From Pseudomonadota bacterium (GTDB lineage Bacteria; Pseudomonadota; Gammaproteobacteria; Pseudomonadales; Oleiphilaceae): DNA of 64,000 nucleotides. The notes under the pieces were generated by a model. That model did no database searches. It saw only the letters and a program-made list of their open reading frames with translations, and was not told the DNA's origin. Of this stretch, positions 37,059-46,756 are shown one piece after another. The position numbers and the translations under genes were made by a program. The stretch spans positions 36,566 to 100,565 of the forward strand of contig PDPE01000033.1 in the NCBI GenBank assembly GCA_002747395.1, read 5' to 3'. How positions within the stretch are numbered: the stretch's first letter is position 1; each line of letters opens with the position of its first letter.

Positions 37059-37146
37059 TATTTTTTTAATTCTGATTTCAGCAAATTCGATCAGGCGTCA
37101 TTTTACCCGTTAGAATGGCGCTTTTGCCCGGTTCCGCAATGTCACA

Positions 37147-37221
37147 ATGTATTGCACATTAATGTATTGTACATCGTGGTATTGCACATCATTTCGTTCA
37201 CTCCAATTTCGTTTACTCCAG
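37147..37221. repeat. Two adjacent sets of 15-bp tandem repeats
   Basis: Set one: ATGTATTGCACATTA, ATGTATTGTACATCG, TGGTATTGCACATCA (37147-37191). Set two: TTTCGTTCACTCCAA, TTTCGTTTACTCCAG (37192-37221). The two arrays abut and both have a 15-bp period. Confidence 0.9.
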
Positions 37222-37458
37222 CTTGAAGCGGGTTTTCTGCAAAAACCGCCATTACCTCGAAACCTTGGGGACAACCATACCATCCGCCTGCCCGAAAGCA
37301 TCTGCCAACTCACTCAATTAAAAGAGCTTTACCTATACCGCAGTCATCTCACCAGCTTGCCCGAAAACTTTTATCAATTACCTGAAAAATTTGTTTCTCC
37401 TGCGGTTGAACAGGTGAAGCAGAATGTCAGGCAACAAGAGAAATTAAAAGCTGAATGA
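37147..37458 (+). pseudogene. Leucine-rich-repeat protein fragment
   Basis: A 103-codon ORF. Its first 25 residues are translated tandem repeat (MYCTLMYCTSWYCTS). The middle shows about two leucine-rich repeats: IRLPESICQLTQLKELYLYR and then SHLTSLPENFYQLPEKF. The tail is charged. A real LRR protein would have many more repeats, so this looks like a degraded remnant of an LRR protein gene, possibly joined to repeat DNA. A short functional protein cannot be excluded. Confidence 0.5.
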
Positions 37459-37648
37459 TTGGAATCTGTTGTCCAATGTGTCGAGCCTGAGTGTTTTTCC
37501 TGGCCAAATAGTTATAATATGCCGGTTGGCAGAGAATATTGGAATGAGCATACAGCTTCAGGTACTCCAGACAGCAAGCATTATAAGCAGATAGTCTATC
37601 TGGTTTATGGTTATCCGAGATCAACGACAAGTCAGAGAGAGGTAAAAG

Positions 37649-38950
37649 TTGAAACCTGTAAGAGTTGGAATTTGTGGATTGGGAACAGTTGCAAGCGGCA
37701 CTGTCAATGTGTTGAAAGGAAATTCAGCCCGTATTAACAGCAGGGCAGGCAGAGAGGTCAAAATCGTACAGGTCGGCTCTCGTCGCAAGCGTGACAACTG
37801 TGATTTGACAGGTATCAATTTCACCACCGATGTTTTTGAAGTGGCGACAAACCCTGAGGTGGATGTGCTCGTCGAGTTGATGGGTGGCTATGATGTGGCC
37901 AGAGAGGTTGTGCTCAAGGCATTGGAAAGCGGCAAGCATGTTGTTACTGCGAATAAGGCTCTGATCGCCGTGCATGGCAACGAGTTATTCGAAGTCGCCC
38001 GGAACAATAATGTAAAGATAGCATTTGAAGCGGGCGTGGCAGGTGGAATACCTGTGTTGAAAGCCCTGAAAGAAGGTTTGGCTGCAAACCGGATTAACTG
38101 GCTTGCAGGTATTATTAACGGTACAGGTAACTTTATCCTGACCGAAATGAGAGAAAAGAGCCGTGATTTTGAAGACGTATTGAAGGAGGCGCAAGAGCTG
38201 GGTTACGCCGAGGCCGACCCCACCTTCGATGTCGAGGGAATTGACGCCGCCCACAAGCTCACGATCCTTGCCTCTGTCGCATTTGGTGTTCCGCTGCAAT
38301 TCGACTCTGCCTTTACCCAGGGAATCAGTGAAGTTTCCACCATAGATGTTGAGCATGCCGAAGAATTCGGTTATCGGATCAAACACCTGGGTATCGCCCG
38401 AAAACATACGAATGGTATTGAGTTGCGTGTACACCCTACGCTGGTACCGGAGCAAACCATGATCGCCAAGGTAGATGGCGTGATGAATGCGGTTGTGATT
38501 GATGGAGATGCTGTCGGGCAGACGTTGTACTACGGTGCGGGGGCCGGCTCGGAGGCAACTGCGTCGGCGGTGATCGCCGATATTGTCGACATTGCCAGAA
38601 GTTTCGACGATGAAAGCGGCAATACTGTCTCCCCCCTGGGTTTTCGTTCGGAAGATATTGAACCCTGTCGCGTACTGTCGATGGACGAGCTGGTTTCAGC
38701 CTATTACCTGCGTATTCGCGCAAAAGACAACCCGGGAGTCCTGGCCAGGGTGGCTTCTCTGCTAAGTGAAAGAGGTATCAATATCGAGTCGGTGATGCAA
38801 AGAGAATCGGAGCTTGACGATGGAATGATTCCCATGATGATGCTGACTCACCAGGTGAAAGAAAAGAACCTGAAAGAAGCGATAACCGCGATTGAGGCAC
38901 TGGATGATGTTGATGGCAAGGTCGTGATGCTCAGGGTTGAGCATTTTTAA
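37649..38950 (+). CDS. hom: Homoserine dehydrogenase
   Basis: A 433-residue monofunctional enzyme that reduces aspartate semialdehyde to homoserine. The NAD(P)-binding motif VGICGLGTVASGTVN is at residues 5-19. The catalytic region includes AGGIPVLKALKEGLAANRI near residue 130 and LGYAEADPTFDVEGIDAAHK near residue 190. The C-terminal ACT domain contains NPGVLARVASLLSERGINIE. The start is TTG at 37649 with GAGAGAGG upstream. thrC follows. Confidence 0.96.
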   Translation: MKPVRVGICGLGTVASGTVNVLKGNSARINSRAGREVKIVQVGSRRKRDNCDLTGINFTTDVFEVATNPEVDVLVELMGGYDVAREVVLKALESGKHVVTANKALIAVHGNELFEVARNNNVKIAFEAGVAGGIPVLKALKEGLAANRINWLAGIINGTGNFILTEMREKSRDFEDVLKEAQELGYAEADPTFDVEGIDAAHKLTILASVAFGVPLQFDSAFTQGISEVSTIDVEHAEEFGYRIKHLGIARKHTNGIELRVHPTLVPEQTMIAKVDGVMNAVVIDGDAVGQTLYYGAGAGSEATASAVIADIVDIARSFDDESGNTVSPLGFRSEDIEPCRVLSMDELVSAYYLRIRAKDNPGVLARVASLLSERGINIESVMQRESELDDGMIPMMMLTHQVKEKNLKEAITAIEALDDVDGKVVMLRVEHF

Positions 38951-39092
38951 GACTGTTTGAATTATGCGTAACAGTGCTTTCATTCCGATTGTAATTGCTT
39001 GCCCGCATGGTACAGGTTGCCGCGTCTAAACGGCTCATGCAGGTGTGGGCAGACACTTCTAATTAACAGTTAATGATACTCAGGTAAAAACA

Positions 39093-40496
39093 GTGAAATA
39101 TATAAGCACCCGTGGCAAAGCGGAAGCATTGAAGTTTGAAGATGTCCTTTTGACCGGCCTTGCCTCCGATGGCGGGCTCTACGTGCCAGAGTCCCTGCCC
39201 CGGTTTACCCTGGAGCAAATCGAATCCTTTCGGGGCCTTTCCTATGCCGAACTTGCCCTTGAGGTCATGTACCCCTTTGTGGAAGAATCGATTCCCCGGG
39301 ATCTGTTCAAAACCATGCTGGAAGAAACCTATTCCGGTGAGTTTTCTCATACCGCGGTCGCGCCTCTGACCCAGTTAGACACCAATGAGTGGGTGATGGA
39401 ACTGTTCCGTGGCCCCACCCTGGCGTTCAAGGATTTTGCATTGCAATTACTGGGTCGATTGCTCGATTATGTATTGGAAAAGCGAAAGCAGCATGTGGTG
39501 ATTCTTGGTGCCACCTCGGGTGATACCGGGTCAGCGGCGATAGAAGGCTGCAAGCGCTGCAAGAATGTAGATATTTTTATTCTTCATCCTCACAATCGGG
39601 TGTCTGATGTGCAGCGTAAACAGATGACAACGGTTATTGGAGACAATATTCACAACCTTGCTGTAGAAGGCAACTTCGACGACTGTCAGCGCATGGTGAA
39701 AGCCAGTTTCAATGACCAGTCCTTCCTTGAAGGAAAGCGTTCACTGGTTGCTGTCAATTCCATTAACTGGGCAAGAATCATGGCTCAGATCGTTTACTAC
39801 TTCCATGCTTCACTGGCGCTGGGTGGGCCGTCTCGCAGTGTGTCCTTTTCTGTGCCGACAGGAAACTTTGGTGATATTTTCGCGGGTTATCTGGCCCGAA
39901 ATATGGGTTTGCCGATTAATCAACTGGTTATTGCGACCAATCGAAACGACATACTGCATCGGTTTATCAGCAAGAACCAGTATAGTGTGGAAGGTATTTT
40001 CCATACGTTGTCACCCAGTATGGATATTGCGGTGTCCAGTAATTTTGAAAGACTCCTGTTTGATCTGTTTGGCAGAGATGGTCAATTGCTCAGTGAGCGA
40101 ATGGAGCGCCTGCATAGCGAAGGGGGAGACTCGATAGAAGAGCATCGCTGGAATCTTGCAAAAACGCTTTTTGACAGCTATTCGGTCGATGATGAAATGA
40201 CCTGTAACACCATTAGGGAGATTTTTGATGAAACCGAAGAACTGCTCGATCCTCACACTGCTATCGGTGTGAAAGCGGCCAGGGTGTGCCGCAGGGATAG
40301 CAGGGTGCCCATGATAACTTTGGGTACCGCTCACCCCGCCAAATTCCCGGAGGCAATTCAGAAAGCAGGGGTCGGAGTGAAACCGGATCTGCCGCACCAC
40401 CTGGCAGGCCTGTTTGACAGGGAAGAGCGTTTCAGTGTTGTTGCCAACGATATTTCGGAAGTCCACCAATACATCAAGGACAACATCAGACCCTGA
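39093..40496 (+). CDS. thrC: Threonine synthase
   Basis: A 467-residue PLP enzyme that turns phosphohomoserine into threonine. The cofactor lysine lies in GPTLAFKDFALQLL near residue 113 and the phosphate/glycine loop is GATSGDTGSAAIEGCK near residue 145. The family N terminus YISTRGKAEALKFEDVLLTG is intact. GTG start at 39093. Located 142 bp after hom with a clear terminator after it. Confidence 0.96.
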   Translation: MKYISTRGKAEALKFEDVLLTGLASDGGLYVPESLPRFTLEQIESFRGLSYAELALEVMYPFVEESIPRDLFKTMLEETYSGEFSHTAVAPLTQLDTNEWVMELFRGPTLAFKDFALQLLGRLLDYVLEKRKQHVVILGATSGDTGSAAIEGCKRCKNVDIFILHPHNRVSDVQRKQMTTVIGDNIHNLAVEGNFDDCQRMVKASFNDQSFLEGKRSLVAVNSINWARIMAQIVYYFHASLALGGPSRSVSFSVPTGNFGDIFAGYLARNMGLPINQLVIATNRNDILHRFISKNQYSVEGIFHTLSPSMDIAVSSNFERLLFDLFGRDGQLLSERMERLHSEGGDSIEEHRWNLAKTLFDSYSVDDEMTCNTIREIFDETEELLDPHTAIGVKAARVCRRDSRVPMITLGTAHPAKFPEAIQKAGVGVKPDLPHHLAGLFDREERFSVVANDISEVHQYIKDNIRP

Positions 40497-40524
40497 CTTC
40501 CGTTTTCTCTTCCGATGTCTTTTT

Positions 40525-40552
40525 AAAAAGGGTGTTACAACCCTTTTTTTTT
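40525..40552 (+). terminator. Intrinsic terminator after thrC
   Basis: AAAAAGGGT and ACCCTTTTT form a perfect 9-bp stem with a 6-base loop (GTTACA), followed by more T residues. Confidence 0.88.
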
Positions 40553-40573
40553 CAGAGTGTTTTTTTCAGAGTG
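40546..40573. repeat. 14-bp tandem duplication
   Basis: TTTTTTTCAGAGTG occurs twice in tandem (40546-40559 and 40560-40573), starting in the T-run of the thrC terminator. Confidence 0.85.
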
Positions 40574-40637
40574 TTTATTCTTTTATTCTTCCCTTTGTTG
40601 TTATCGACAACATGCAATCAGCCGGTTTCCTGCCCCT

Positions 40638-42413
40638 ATGAATTACCGAACAAAAAAAATTATTCGAAGAGAACTTCCTGATGATGCAGACAGGATTGCC
40701 GACGGCCTTCCGGATCATATTCCCCTGCTTATTCGACAGCTATTTATCAAAAGAGGTGTTTATGATGCCCGGGCGCTTGATCTTTCCCTGTCCGGATTGG
40801 CAACGCCTGATGACTTTATGGGAATGGAAAAAGCGACGGCCCTTCTGGTTGAAATGATTGAAAATGATGGCAGAGTCGTTGTAGCTGGTGACTACGATGC
40901 CGATGGCGCAACCAGTACGGCACTGGCAGTGTCGGCACTGCGTTCGATGGGGTTGCGTCATGTGGAATACCTGGTGCCTGATCGCTTTGACTTTGGTTAC
41001 GGATTATCCCCCAAACTGGTCGAGTTGGCGGCGCGCAGTAATCCCGATTTAATCCTCACCGTGGATAGCGGTATTTCCTGCGTGCAGGGGGTGAGCAAGG
41101 CAAAGCAATCAGGTATCCGGGTTTTGGTGACGGATCACCACCTGCCCGGTGCTGTTTTGCCAGAGGCGGACGCTATCGTCAACCCGAATCAGCACGGCTG
41201 CCGCTTTATCAGCAAAAATGCTGCGGGTGTGGGTGTCATATTCTATGTAATGTGTGCGCTGAGAAGTGCGCTCAGGGAAAAAGGCTGGTTTGCATCCAGA
41301 GGCATTTCCGCTCCCAATATGGCTGAACTTCTTGATCTGGTGGCCCTCGGCACGGTCTCCGATGTTGTCAGGCTCGATTACAATAATCGCATTCTGGTCA
41401 ATCGCGGACTCGAACGCATACGAGCAGGTAAGGCCAGGCCCGGTATTTTGATGTTATTGAAACTGGCGGGAAAGGATTATCGGAGAGTGGTTGCCAGCGA
41501 TCTGGGGTTTTCTGTCGGCCCGAGACTGAATGCCGCGGGGCGGCTCGACGATATTACCGTGGGTGTCGAGTGTCTGCTCACTGATGACTGGGGGCAGGCA
41601 GAAACCCTGGCCAATGTGCTGAACAGCTTTAATGATGACCGAAAGCAGATTGAGCAGGATATGTTAATGCTGGCCAATTCGGCCATAGAAGAACTGGAGG
41701 CATCACATTCGGTGCCCTGGGGCGTTACCTTGTTCAACACCGGGTTCCACCAGGGGGTAACCGGGCTGGTCGCCTCCAGGGTAAAGGAAAGAATGAATCA
41801 TCCGGTGGTTGTCTTTGCAGAGGCGGAAGAGCAGGGGCAACTGAAAGGGTCATGCCGGTCAATTTCCGGCCTGCATATTCGTGATGCGCTGGAAAGGGTG
41901 GCCACATTGAAACCGGGGGTGATACTGAAGTTTGGCGGTCATGCCATGGCCGCCGGCCTAACCATAGATCAGCCATATTTATCCGAGTTTTCCCGCTGTT
42001 TTGATCAGGTGGTGAGAACGATGATTCAGGAGGTGGATTTGCAGCCGGTCATTCTGACCGATGGAAGTTTGAGTGCAGATCAATTCTCACTGGAACTTGC
42101 CGAGCAGATCAGGCAGGTGGCTCCCTGGGGGCAGGGGTTTCCCGAGCCGGTTTTTGATGGCCTGTTTTGCGTGGATAGTTCCCGGGTAGTTGGAGTGCGC
42201 CACCTCAAGCTGACCTTGCGGCCGGTGATTGACTCTGACTTGCCTGACCGGGGAATGTCCGATTTGCCGGTGGTGGATGCCATTCAGTTTGGCAGTCCCT
42301 GGGTCGGGCAGGATATGCCAAAGAAAATACGGGCTGCATTCAAACTGGATGTGAACCATTTTCGCGGCAAATCTTCACTACAGTTGCTTGTAGACTATCT
42401 GGAGCCTTGCTGA
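40638..42413 (+). CDS. recJ: Single-stranded-DNA-specific exonuclease RecJ
   Basis: A 591-residue 5'-3' exonuclease of recombination and repair. The listed ORF opens at 40557, but MNYRTKKIIRREL at 40638 is the family-like start. DHH-superfamily motifs are VVAGDYDADGATSTALAV near residue 78, DSGISCVQG, DHHLPGA near residue 165, and the DHHA1 motif KFGGHAMAAGLTI near residue 435. A C-terminal OB fold completes the protein. Confidence 0.95.
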   Translation: MNYRTKKIIRRELPDDADRIADGLPDHIPLLIRQLFIKRGVYDARALDLSLSGLATPDDFMGMEKATALLVEMIENDGRVVVAGDYDADGATSTALAVSALRSMGLRHVEYLVPDRFDFGYGLSPKLVELAARSNPDLILTVDSGISCVQGVSKAKQSGIRVLVTDHHLPGAVLPEADAIVNPNQHGCRFISKNAAGVGVIFYVMCALRSALREKGWFASRGISAPNMAELLDLVALGTVSDVVRLDYNNRILVNRGLERIRAGKARPGILMLLKLAGKDYRRVVASDLGFSVGPRLNAAGRLDDITVGVECLLTDDWGQAETLANVLNSFNDDRKQIEQDMLMLANSAIEELEASHSVPWGVTLFNTGFHQGVTGLVASRVKERMNHPVVVFAEAEEQGQLKGSCRSISGLHIRDALERVATLKPGVILKFGGHAMAAGLTIDQPYLSEFSRCFDQVVRTMIQEVDLQPVILTDGSLSADQFSLELAEQIRQVAPWGQGFPEPVFDGLFCVDSSRVVGVRHLKLTLRPVIDSDLPDRGMSDLPVVDAIQFGSPWVGQDMPKKIRAAFKLDVNHFRGKSSLQLLVDYLEPC

Positions 42414-42437
42414 AATATCCGATAGAATACCTCCCCC

Positions 42438-42468
42438 TTATTCTATTTCTGATTTATTCTATTTCTAA
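42438..42468. repeat. 15-16 bp tandem duplication before prfB
   Basis: TTATTCTATTTCTGA (42438-42452) recurs as TTATTCTATTTCTAA (42454-42468) with a 16-bp period, about 30 bp before the prfB start. Confidence 0.8.
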
Positions 42469-42500
42469 TCTGTTTTTTCCAAATAATGCGAGACACCACT

Positions 42501-43599
42501 ATGCTTGAAGTCAACCCGATTGTACAAACCATCAAGGACTTTCGTCTTCGTACCGAAACCCTCCGGGGGTATCTTTGACTTTGATACCAGAAAAGAGCGC
42601 CTGGTAGAAGTCGAACGTGAACTGGAAGACCCGAAAATATGGGATTCACCTGAAAGAGCCCAGGCGCTGGGCAAAGAGCGTGTTTTGCTTGAATCCGTGG
42701 TATCCACCATTGAAACCCTGCTGACAGGCCTGGGTGATGCCGAAGAGTTACTCGACATGGCGGTGGAAGAGCAGGATGCAGACCTGGTCAGTGAAGTGGA
42801 ATCTGAACTGCAAACCATGTCAAAACAACTGGCTGATCTTGAATTCAAACGTATGTTCTCGGGCGAAATGGATGCCAACAATGCCTATCTGGATATTCAG
42901 TCCGGGTCCGGCGGCACGGAAGCCCAGGACTGGGCAAACATGATGCTCAGAATGTACCTGCGCTGGGGTGAACACAAAGGTTTCAAGACAGAGTTGGTTG
43001 AAGTGTCAGCGGGTGATGTTGCCGGGATAAAAAGCGCAACGGTTCAATTTACCGGTGATTACGCCTTTGGCTGGCTGAGAACCGAGACGGGTGTTCATCG
43101 ACTGGTGAGAAAGTCTCCCTTTGATTCCGGTAATCGTCGTCACACCTCCTTTGCCTCCGTGTTTGTTTCTCCTGAAATTGATGACAGTGTTGAAATACAC
43201 ATCAACCCCGCCGATTTGCGTATCGACACCTACCGATCCAGTGGTGCAGGGGGGCAGCATGTAAATACCACAGATTCAGCGGTGCGCATTACCCATGAAC
43301 CGAGTGGCATTGTGGTGTCCTGTCAGAATCAGCGGTCTCAGCACCAGAACAAGGACAAGGCGATGCAGCAGTTGAGAGCCAGACTGTACGAGCAGGAAAT
43401 GCTGAAACGCTCGGCTGCCGCCCAGGCTATGGAAGATACCAAGTCTGATATTGGCTGGGGTAGCCAGATACGGTCTTATGTACTGGATGACTCTCGAATC
43501 AAGGATCTGCGTACCAATATTGAAACACGCAATACCACCGCCGTACTGGACGGTGATTTGGACAAATTTATTGAAGCAAGTTTGAAGCAAGGGCTATAG
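42501..43599 (+). CDS. prfB: Peptide chain release factor 2, programmed +1 frameshift
   Basis: The true start is ATG 42501 ([20 protein letters not shown]). After 25 codons an in-frame TGA (42576-42578) is reached in CTTTGAC. Slipping +1 there joins the 364-residue ORF listed from 42505 and yields a 365-residue RF2. RF2 recognises UGA and UAA stops. The GGQ peptidyl-hydrolysis motif is [16 protein letters not shown] near residue 250. The stop-recognition SPF tripeptide is present in RKSPFDSG near residue 207. The gene ends with TAG, so RF2 does not terminate its own synthesis. It is followed by lysS after 5 bp. Confidence 0.97.
42561..42579 (+). promoter_or_regulatory. prfB programmed +1 frameshift site
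   Basis: CTCCGGGGGTATCTTTGAC holds a Shine-Dalgarno-like GGGGG, the slippery CTT codon and the TGA stop followed by C. This is nearly identical to the E. coli recoding site, which autoregulates RF2 when UGA termination is slow. Confidence 0.96.
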
Positions 43600-43604
43600 A
43601 CCGA

Positions 43605-45155
43605 ATGAGTGATCAAAACCAGGTTCAGCAAGACGAAAACAAGTTGGTTGCGGAGCGCCGCGCAAAGTTGAATGAATTACGTGAAGGGTGCAAGGCCAAT
43701 GGTTACCCCAACCGGTTTCAGCGGCAGCACTTGTCTGGCGAGCTGCAATCCAGGCTGGGTGACAGGGAAAAGGAAGAACTGGCCGAATTGCATGAAGTCG
43801 TCTCTGTTGCCGGGCGGGTCATGCGTCGTGGGGGGCCCTTTGTCGGTATTCAGGATGTGTCCGGCTCGATTCAGTTTTACGTGGGGAAGAAATTGCAAAA
43901 GGAAATTCCTGCATGGAATTTACTTGATCTGGGCGACATCGTCGGGGTGAAAGGTTGTATTCACAAATCGGGCAAGGGTGATCTGTATGTCAATGTGGAA
44001 AGTGCTGATGATCTGATTATCCTGACCAAGTCATTGCGCCCGTTGCCAGAAAAATTTCATGGTCTGGCTGACCAGGAAACCCGATATCGACAACGCTATA
44101 TTGATCTGATCATCAATAAAAGCACCCGAGACCTTTTTCTGGTTCGTTCCAAAATTATTGAAGGTATCAGAAAGTACCTGAGTGACCGGGGCTTTATTGA
44201 AGTGGAAACTCCGATGCTTCAGGTGATTCCCGGCGGTGCAACGGCCAAACCCTTTATTACCCGGCACAACGCCATGGATATGGAAATGTTTTTGCGTATC
44301 GCGCCCGAGCTGTATCTCAAGCGACTGGTGGTTGGCGGCTTTGAGCGGGTATTTGAAATCAACCGGAACTTCCGTAATGAGGGGTTATCTACCCGGCATA
44401 ATCCGGAATTTACCATGATCGAGTTTTATCAGGCCTATGCCGACTACCATGATTTGATGGATACAACTGAAGACATGCTGCGCAGCGTGGCACTGGATGT
44501 ACTGGGTACGACCGCTATTGCGTATACCAGTCGGGATGCAGAGGGCAATATTCTTGAACAGGGGATCTATGATTTCAGTCAGCCTTTCCAGCGTCTCACC
44601 ATGGCGGAAGCCGTATTGAAATACAATCCACAGTTTGATGCAGATGTGATCAATAACCCGCAAAATCATCTTGAACAATTGCGCAGTTATGCAAAAGCGG
44701 TTGGTGTAAAAGAGCCGGAGAACCCCAATGTATGGGGAGCGGGTAAATACCTGTGCGAGATATTCGAACAGACTGCGGAGCATGAGCTGCAACAGCCGAC
44801 CTTTATTACTGCCTACCCCTGGGAGGTGTCGCCACTGGCCCGCCGGAATGACGAGAATCCGTTCGTCACTGACCGGTTTGAGTTTTTTGTCGGTGGTCGG
44901 GAATTGGCCAATGGCTTTTCCGAGCTGAATGATGCCGAAGACCAGGCGGAACGATTCCGCAAGCAGGTTGCCGAAAAAGATGCAGGTGATGATGAAGCGA
45001 TGCACTATGATGAAGACTATATTGTCGCCCTGGAATATGGTTTGCCGCCAACAGCGGGTGAGGGTATTGGTATTGATCGTCTTGTGATGCTGTTCACTGA
45101 CTCCCCGACGATTAAGGATGTGATACTGTTTCCGCATATGAAGCCGCGAGACTGA
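43605..45155 (+). CDS. lysS: Lysyl-tRNA synthetase, class II
   Basis: A 516-residue class II synthetase that charges tRNA-Lys. An N-terminal anticodon-binding OB fold (about 65-160, [20 protein letters not shown]) is followed by the catalytic domain with motif 2 [20 protein letters not shown] near residue 262 and motif 3 [16 protein letters not shown] near residue 485. prfB-lysS is a standard gammaproteobacterial pair. Confidence 0.98.
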   Translation: MSDQNQVQQDENKLVAERRAKLNELREGCKANGYPNRFQRQHLSGELQSRLGDREKEELAELHEVVSVAGRVMRRGGPFVGIQDVSGSIQFYVGKKLQKEIPAWNLLDLGDIVGVKGCIHKSGKGDLYVNVESADDLIILTKSLRPLPEKFHGLADQETRYRQRYIDLIINKSTRDLFLVRSKIIEGIRKYLSDRGFIEVETPMLQVIPGGATAKPFITRHNAMDMEMFLRIAPELYLKRLVVGGFERVFEINRNFRNEGLSTRHNPEFTMIEFYQAYADYHDLMDTTEDMLRSVALDVLGTTAIAYTSRDAEGNILEQGIYDFSQPFQRLTMAEAVLKYNPQFDADVINNPQNHLEQLRSYAKAVGVKEPENPNVWGAGKYLCEIFEQTAEHELQQPTFITAYPWEVSPLARRNDENPFVTDRFEFFVGGRELANGFSELNDAEDQAERFRKQVAEKDAGDDEAMHYDEDYIVALEYGLPPTAGEGIGIDRLVMLFTDSPTIKDVILFPHMKPRD

Positions 45156-45159
45156 ACCG

Positions 45160-45858
45160 GTGAGTACCGATAAAAAGGGACGGTTGCATGACTCCTGGAT
45201 GGAAGTGATCGGCGGAGAGTTTGACAAGGACTATATGAAAACCCTGCGCAGTTTTCTGGCCGCCGAGAAAAAGCGGGGCAAGGCAATCTACCCGCCAGGC
45301 CCCTGTATTTTCAGTGCATTTAATCACACGCCCTTTGACATGGTGAAAGTGGTCATACTCGGCCAGGATCCTTACCACGGACCGAACCAGGCGCACGGAC
45401 TCTGCTTCTCGGTAATGCCCGGGGTCAGGGTGCCGCCATCCCTGGTCAATATATTTAAAGAGCTTCAGTCCGATCTGGGCATTCCGGTTCCGTCGAGTGG
45501 CTGTCTGACATCATGGAGTGAGCAGGGCGTTCTGTTACTGAATGCCGTGCTGACTGTTGAGCACGGGAAAGCCAATTCCCATTCGGGAAAAGGCTGGGAA
45601 AGGTTTACCGATCAGGCAATTGCCCGGTTGAATGAGCGTCGGGATGGCCTGGTTTTCTTGCTCTGGGGAAGTTACGCCCAGAAAAAGGGGCAATTGATTG
45701 ATCGTAACCGCCACCTGGTTCTGACTGCACCACATCCTTCGCCCTTATCGGCTCATCGGGGCTTTTTCGGTTGTCGCCATTTTTCAAAGGCGAACCACTA
45801 TCTTCAGTCAAGGAACGTAGAGCCTGTAAACTGGGCTCTACCAGGTGATAAGAGGTGA
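45160..45858 (+). CDS. ung: Uracil-DNA glycosylase
   Basis: A 232-residue family 1 enzyme that removes uracil from DNA. The water-activating motif is [20 protein letters not shown] near residue 66 and the His-loop is [20 protein letters not shown] near residue 190. GTG start at 45160, 4 bp after the lysS stop, so it is probably in the lysS operon. Length is normal. Confidence 0.96.
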   Translation: MSTDKKGRLHDSWMEVIGGEFDKDYMKTLRSFLAAEKKRGKAIYPPGPCIFSAFNHTPFDMVKVVILGQDPYHGPNQAHGLCFSVMPGVRVPPSLVNIFKELQSDLGIPVPSSGCLTSWSEQGVLLLNAVLTVEHGKANSHSGKGWERFTDQAIARLNERRDGLVFLLWGSYAQKKGQLIDRNRHLVLTAPHPSPLSAHRGFFGCRHFSKANHYLQSRNVEPVNWALPGDKR

Positions 45859-45919
45859 TCACAAGTGACGAAAACTGCGCCCCCGAAGACGGGTGGTTAC
45901 GCAGAACGGCCCGGACTGG

Positions 45920-46756
45920 CTAGCTGTTCAGCAAAGCGGTGGCCGCCTCCATTTGTTCAGACAGGTCTTCCGCTTCACTCATATCAATTTCAGGGTCGAG
46001 CCCCAGTCTTGAAAATGCGGAAAACCGGCTCCAGTCCAGTTGTGCGGTCGGGTGATTGGTTCCGGCATTGCTCTGTAAATTGGCCACCATAACGATATCG
46101 GCATAATCGGCTGTGGCCACTTTTCTTTCAAAATCCAGATAATCAACCGGAATACTTCGTAACTCCGCAGGAAAATCCCATTTTTGTAAAATTCTGGCTC
46201 CTATCTGGGGGTGAATGGCATCAATAATATTGTCCAGAATGACGCTATTGATACGAATCCCTTTATCCTCTACAAACCTGAGGATGGGGAGAACTCCGAT
46301 CTGGTGAACGAGCCCCGCCAGCGTTGCCTGATCCGGTTTCAGATTGGTATAGTTTGCACAAAGCACATGGCATATCCCCGCTATTTCGGTACTTTGCTGC
46401 CAGACTTCCCGCATTTTTCTGTCGATCATTTCTGTCGTTGCCTGAAACATTTGCTCCATCGCAAGACCGGTAGCCAGATTACTCGTGTATGACATGCCAA
46501 GCCGATTCACTGCCATGTTAAGTGCGGTTATTTCCCTGTTTCCCCGAAGCAGAGGGCTGTTGCAAACTCGGATGATACGTGCTGTGAGCGCGGCATCATT
46601 GCTGATGACATCAACAATCTGCCCGATAGAGGAGTCGGGGTCTTCTGCAATTTCTCTCACTTGCAATGCGACCTCGGGCAACGTGGGCAGTACGAGAGAG
46701 TCATTCTCGATCGCTTTCAGGATTGCGGCTTTGATTTTGTCTGCAATATCTGACAT
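45920..46756 (-). CDS. HDOD domain protein
   Basis: A 278-residue soluble HDOD protein. The domain covers about 15-215, opening with LVLPTLPEVALQVREIAEDP and followed by NDAALTARIIRVCNSPL and LVHQIGVLPILRFV. HDOD proteins are HD-superfamily relatives that usually lack catalytic metal residues and act as adaptors in signalling or motility. No GGDEF, EAL or receiver domain is attached. It converges on ung. Confidence 0.9.
   Translation of the reverse strand: MSDIADKIKAAILKAIENDSLVLPTLPEVALQVREIAEDPDSSIGQIVDVISNDAALTARIIRVCNSPLLRGNREITALNMAVNRLGMSYTSNLATGLAMEQMFQATTEMIDRKMREVWQQSTEIAGICHVLCANYTNLKPDQATLAGLVHQIGVLPILRFVEDKGIRINSVILDNIIDAIHPQIGARILQKWDFPAELRSIPVDYLDFERKVATADYADIVMVANLQSNAGTNHPTAQLDWSRFSAFSRLGLDPEIDMSEAEDLSEQMEAATALLNS

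Larger units (their letters stand above)
37059..37648. other. 590-bp spacer with repeats and a leucine-rich-repeat remnant
   Basis: This stretch between dsbC and hom has no intact gene. It holds two sets of 15-bp tandem repeats (37147-37221), a short leucine-rich-repeat-like coding remnant (to 37458) and a TATAAT-like -10 at 37513-37518 without a good -35. GAGAGAGG near 37633 serves the hom start. Confidence 0.6.

Noticed and set aside
44385-45227. 280-residue ORF antisense to lysS
   Set aside because: Lies wholly over lysS and the ung start; no family features.
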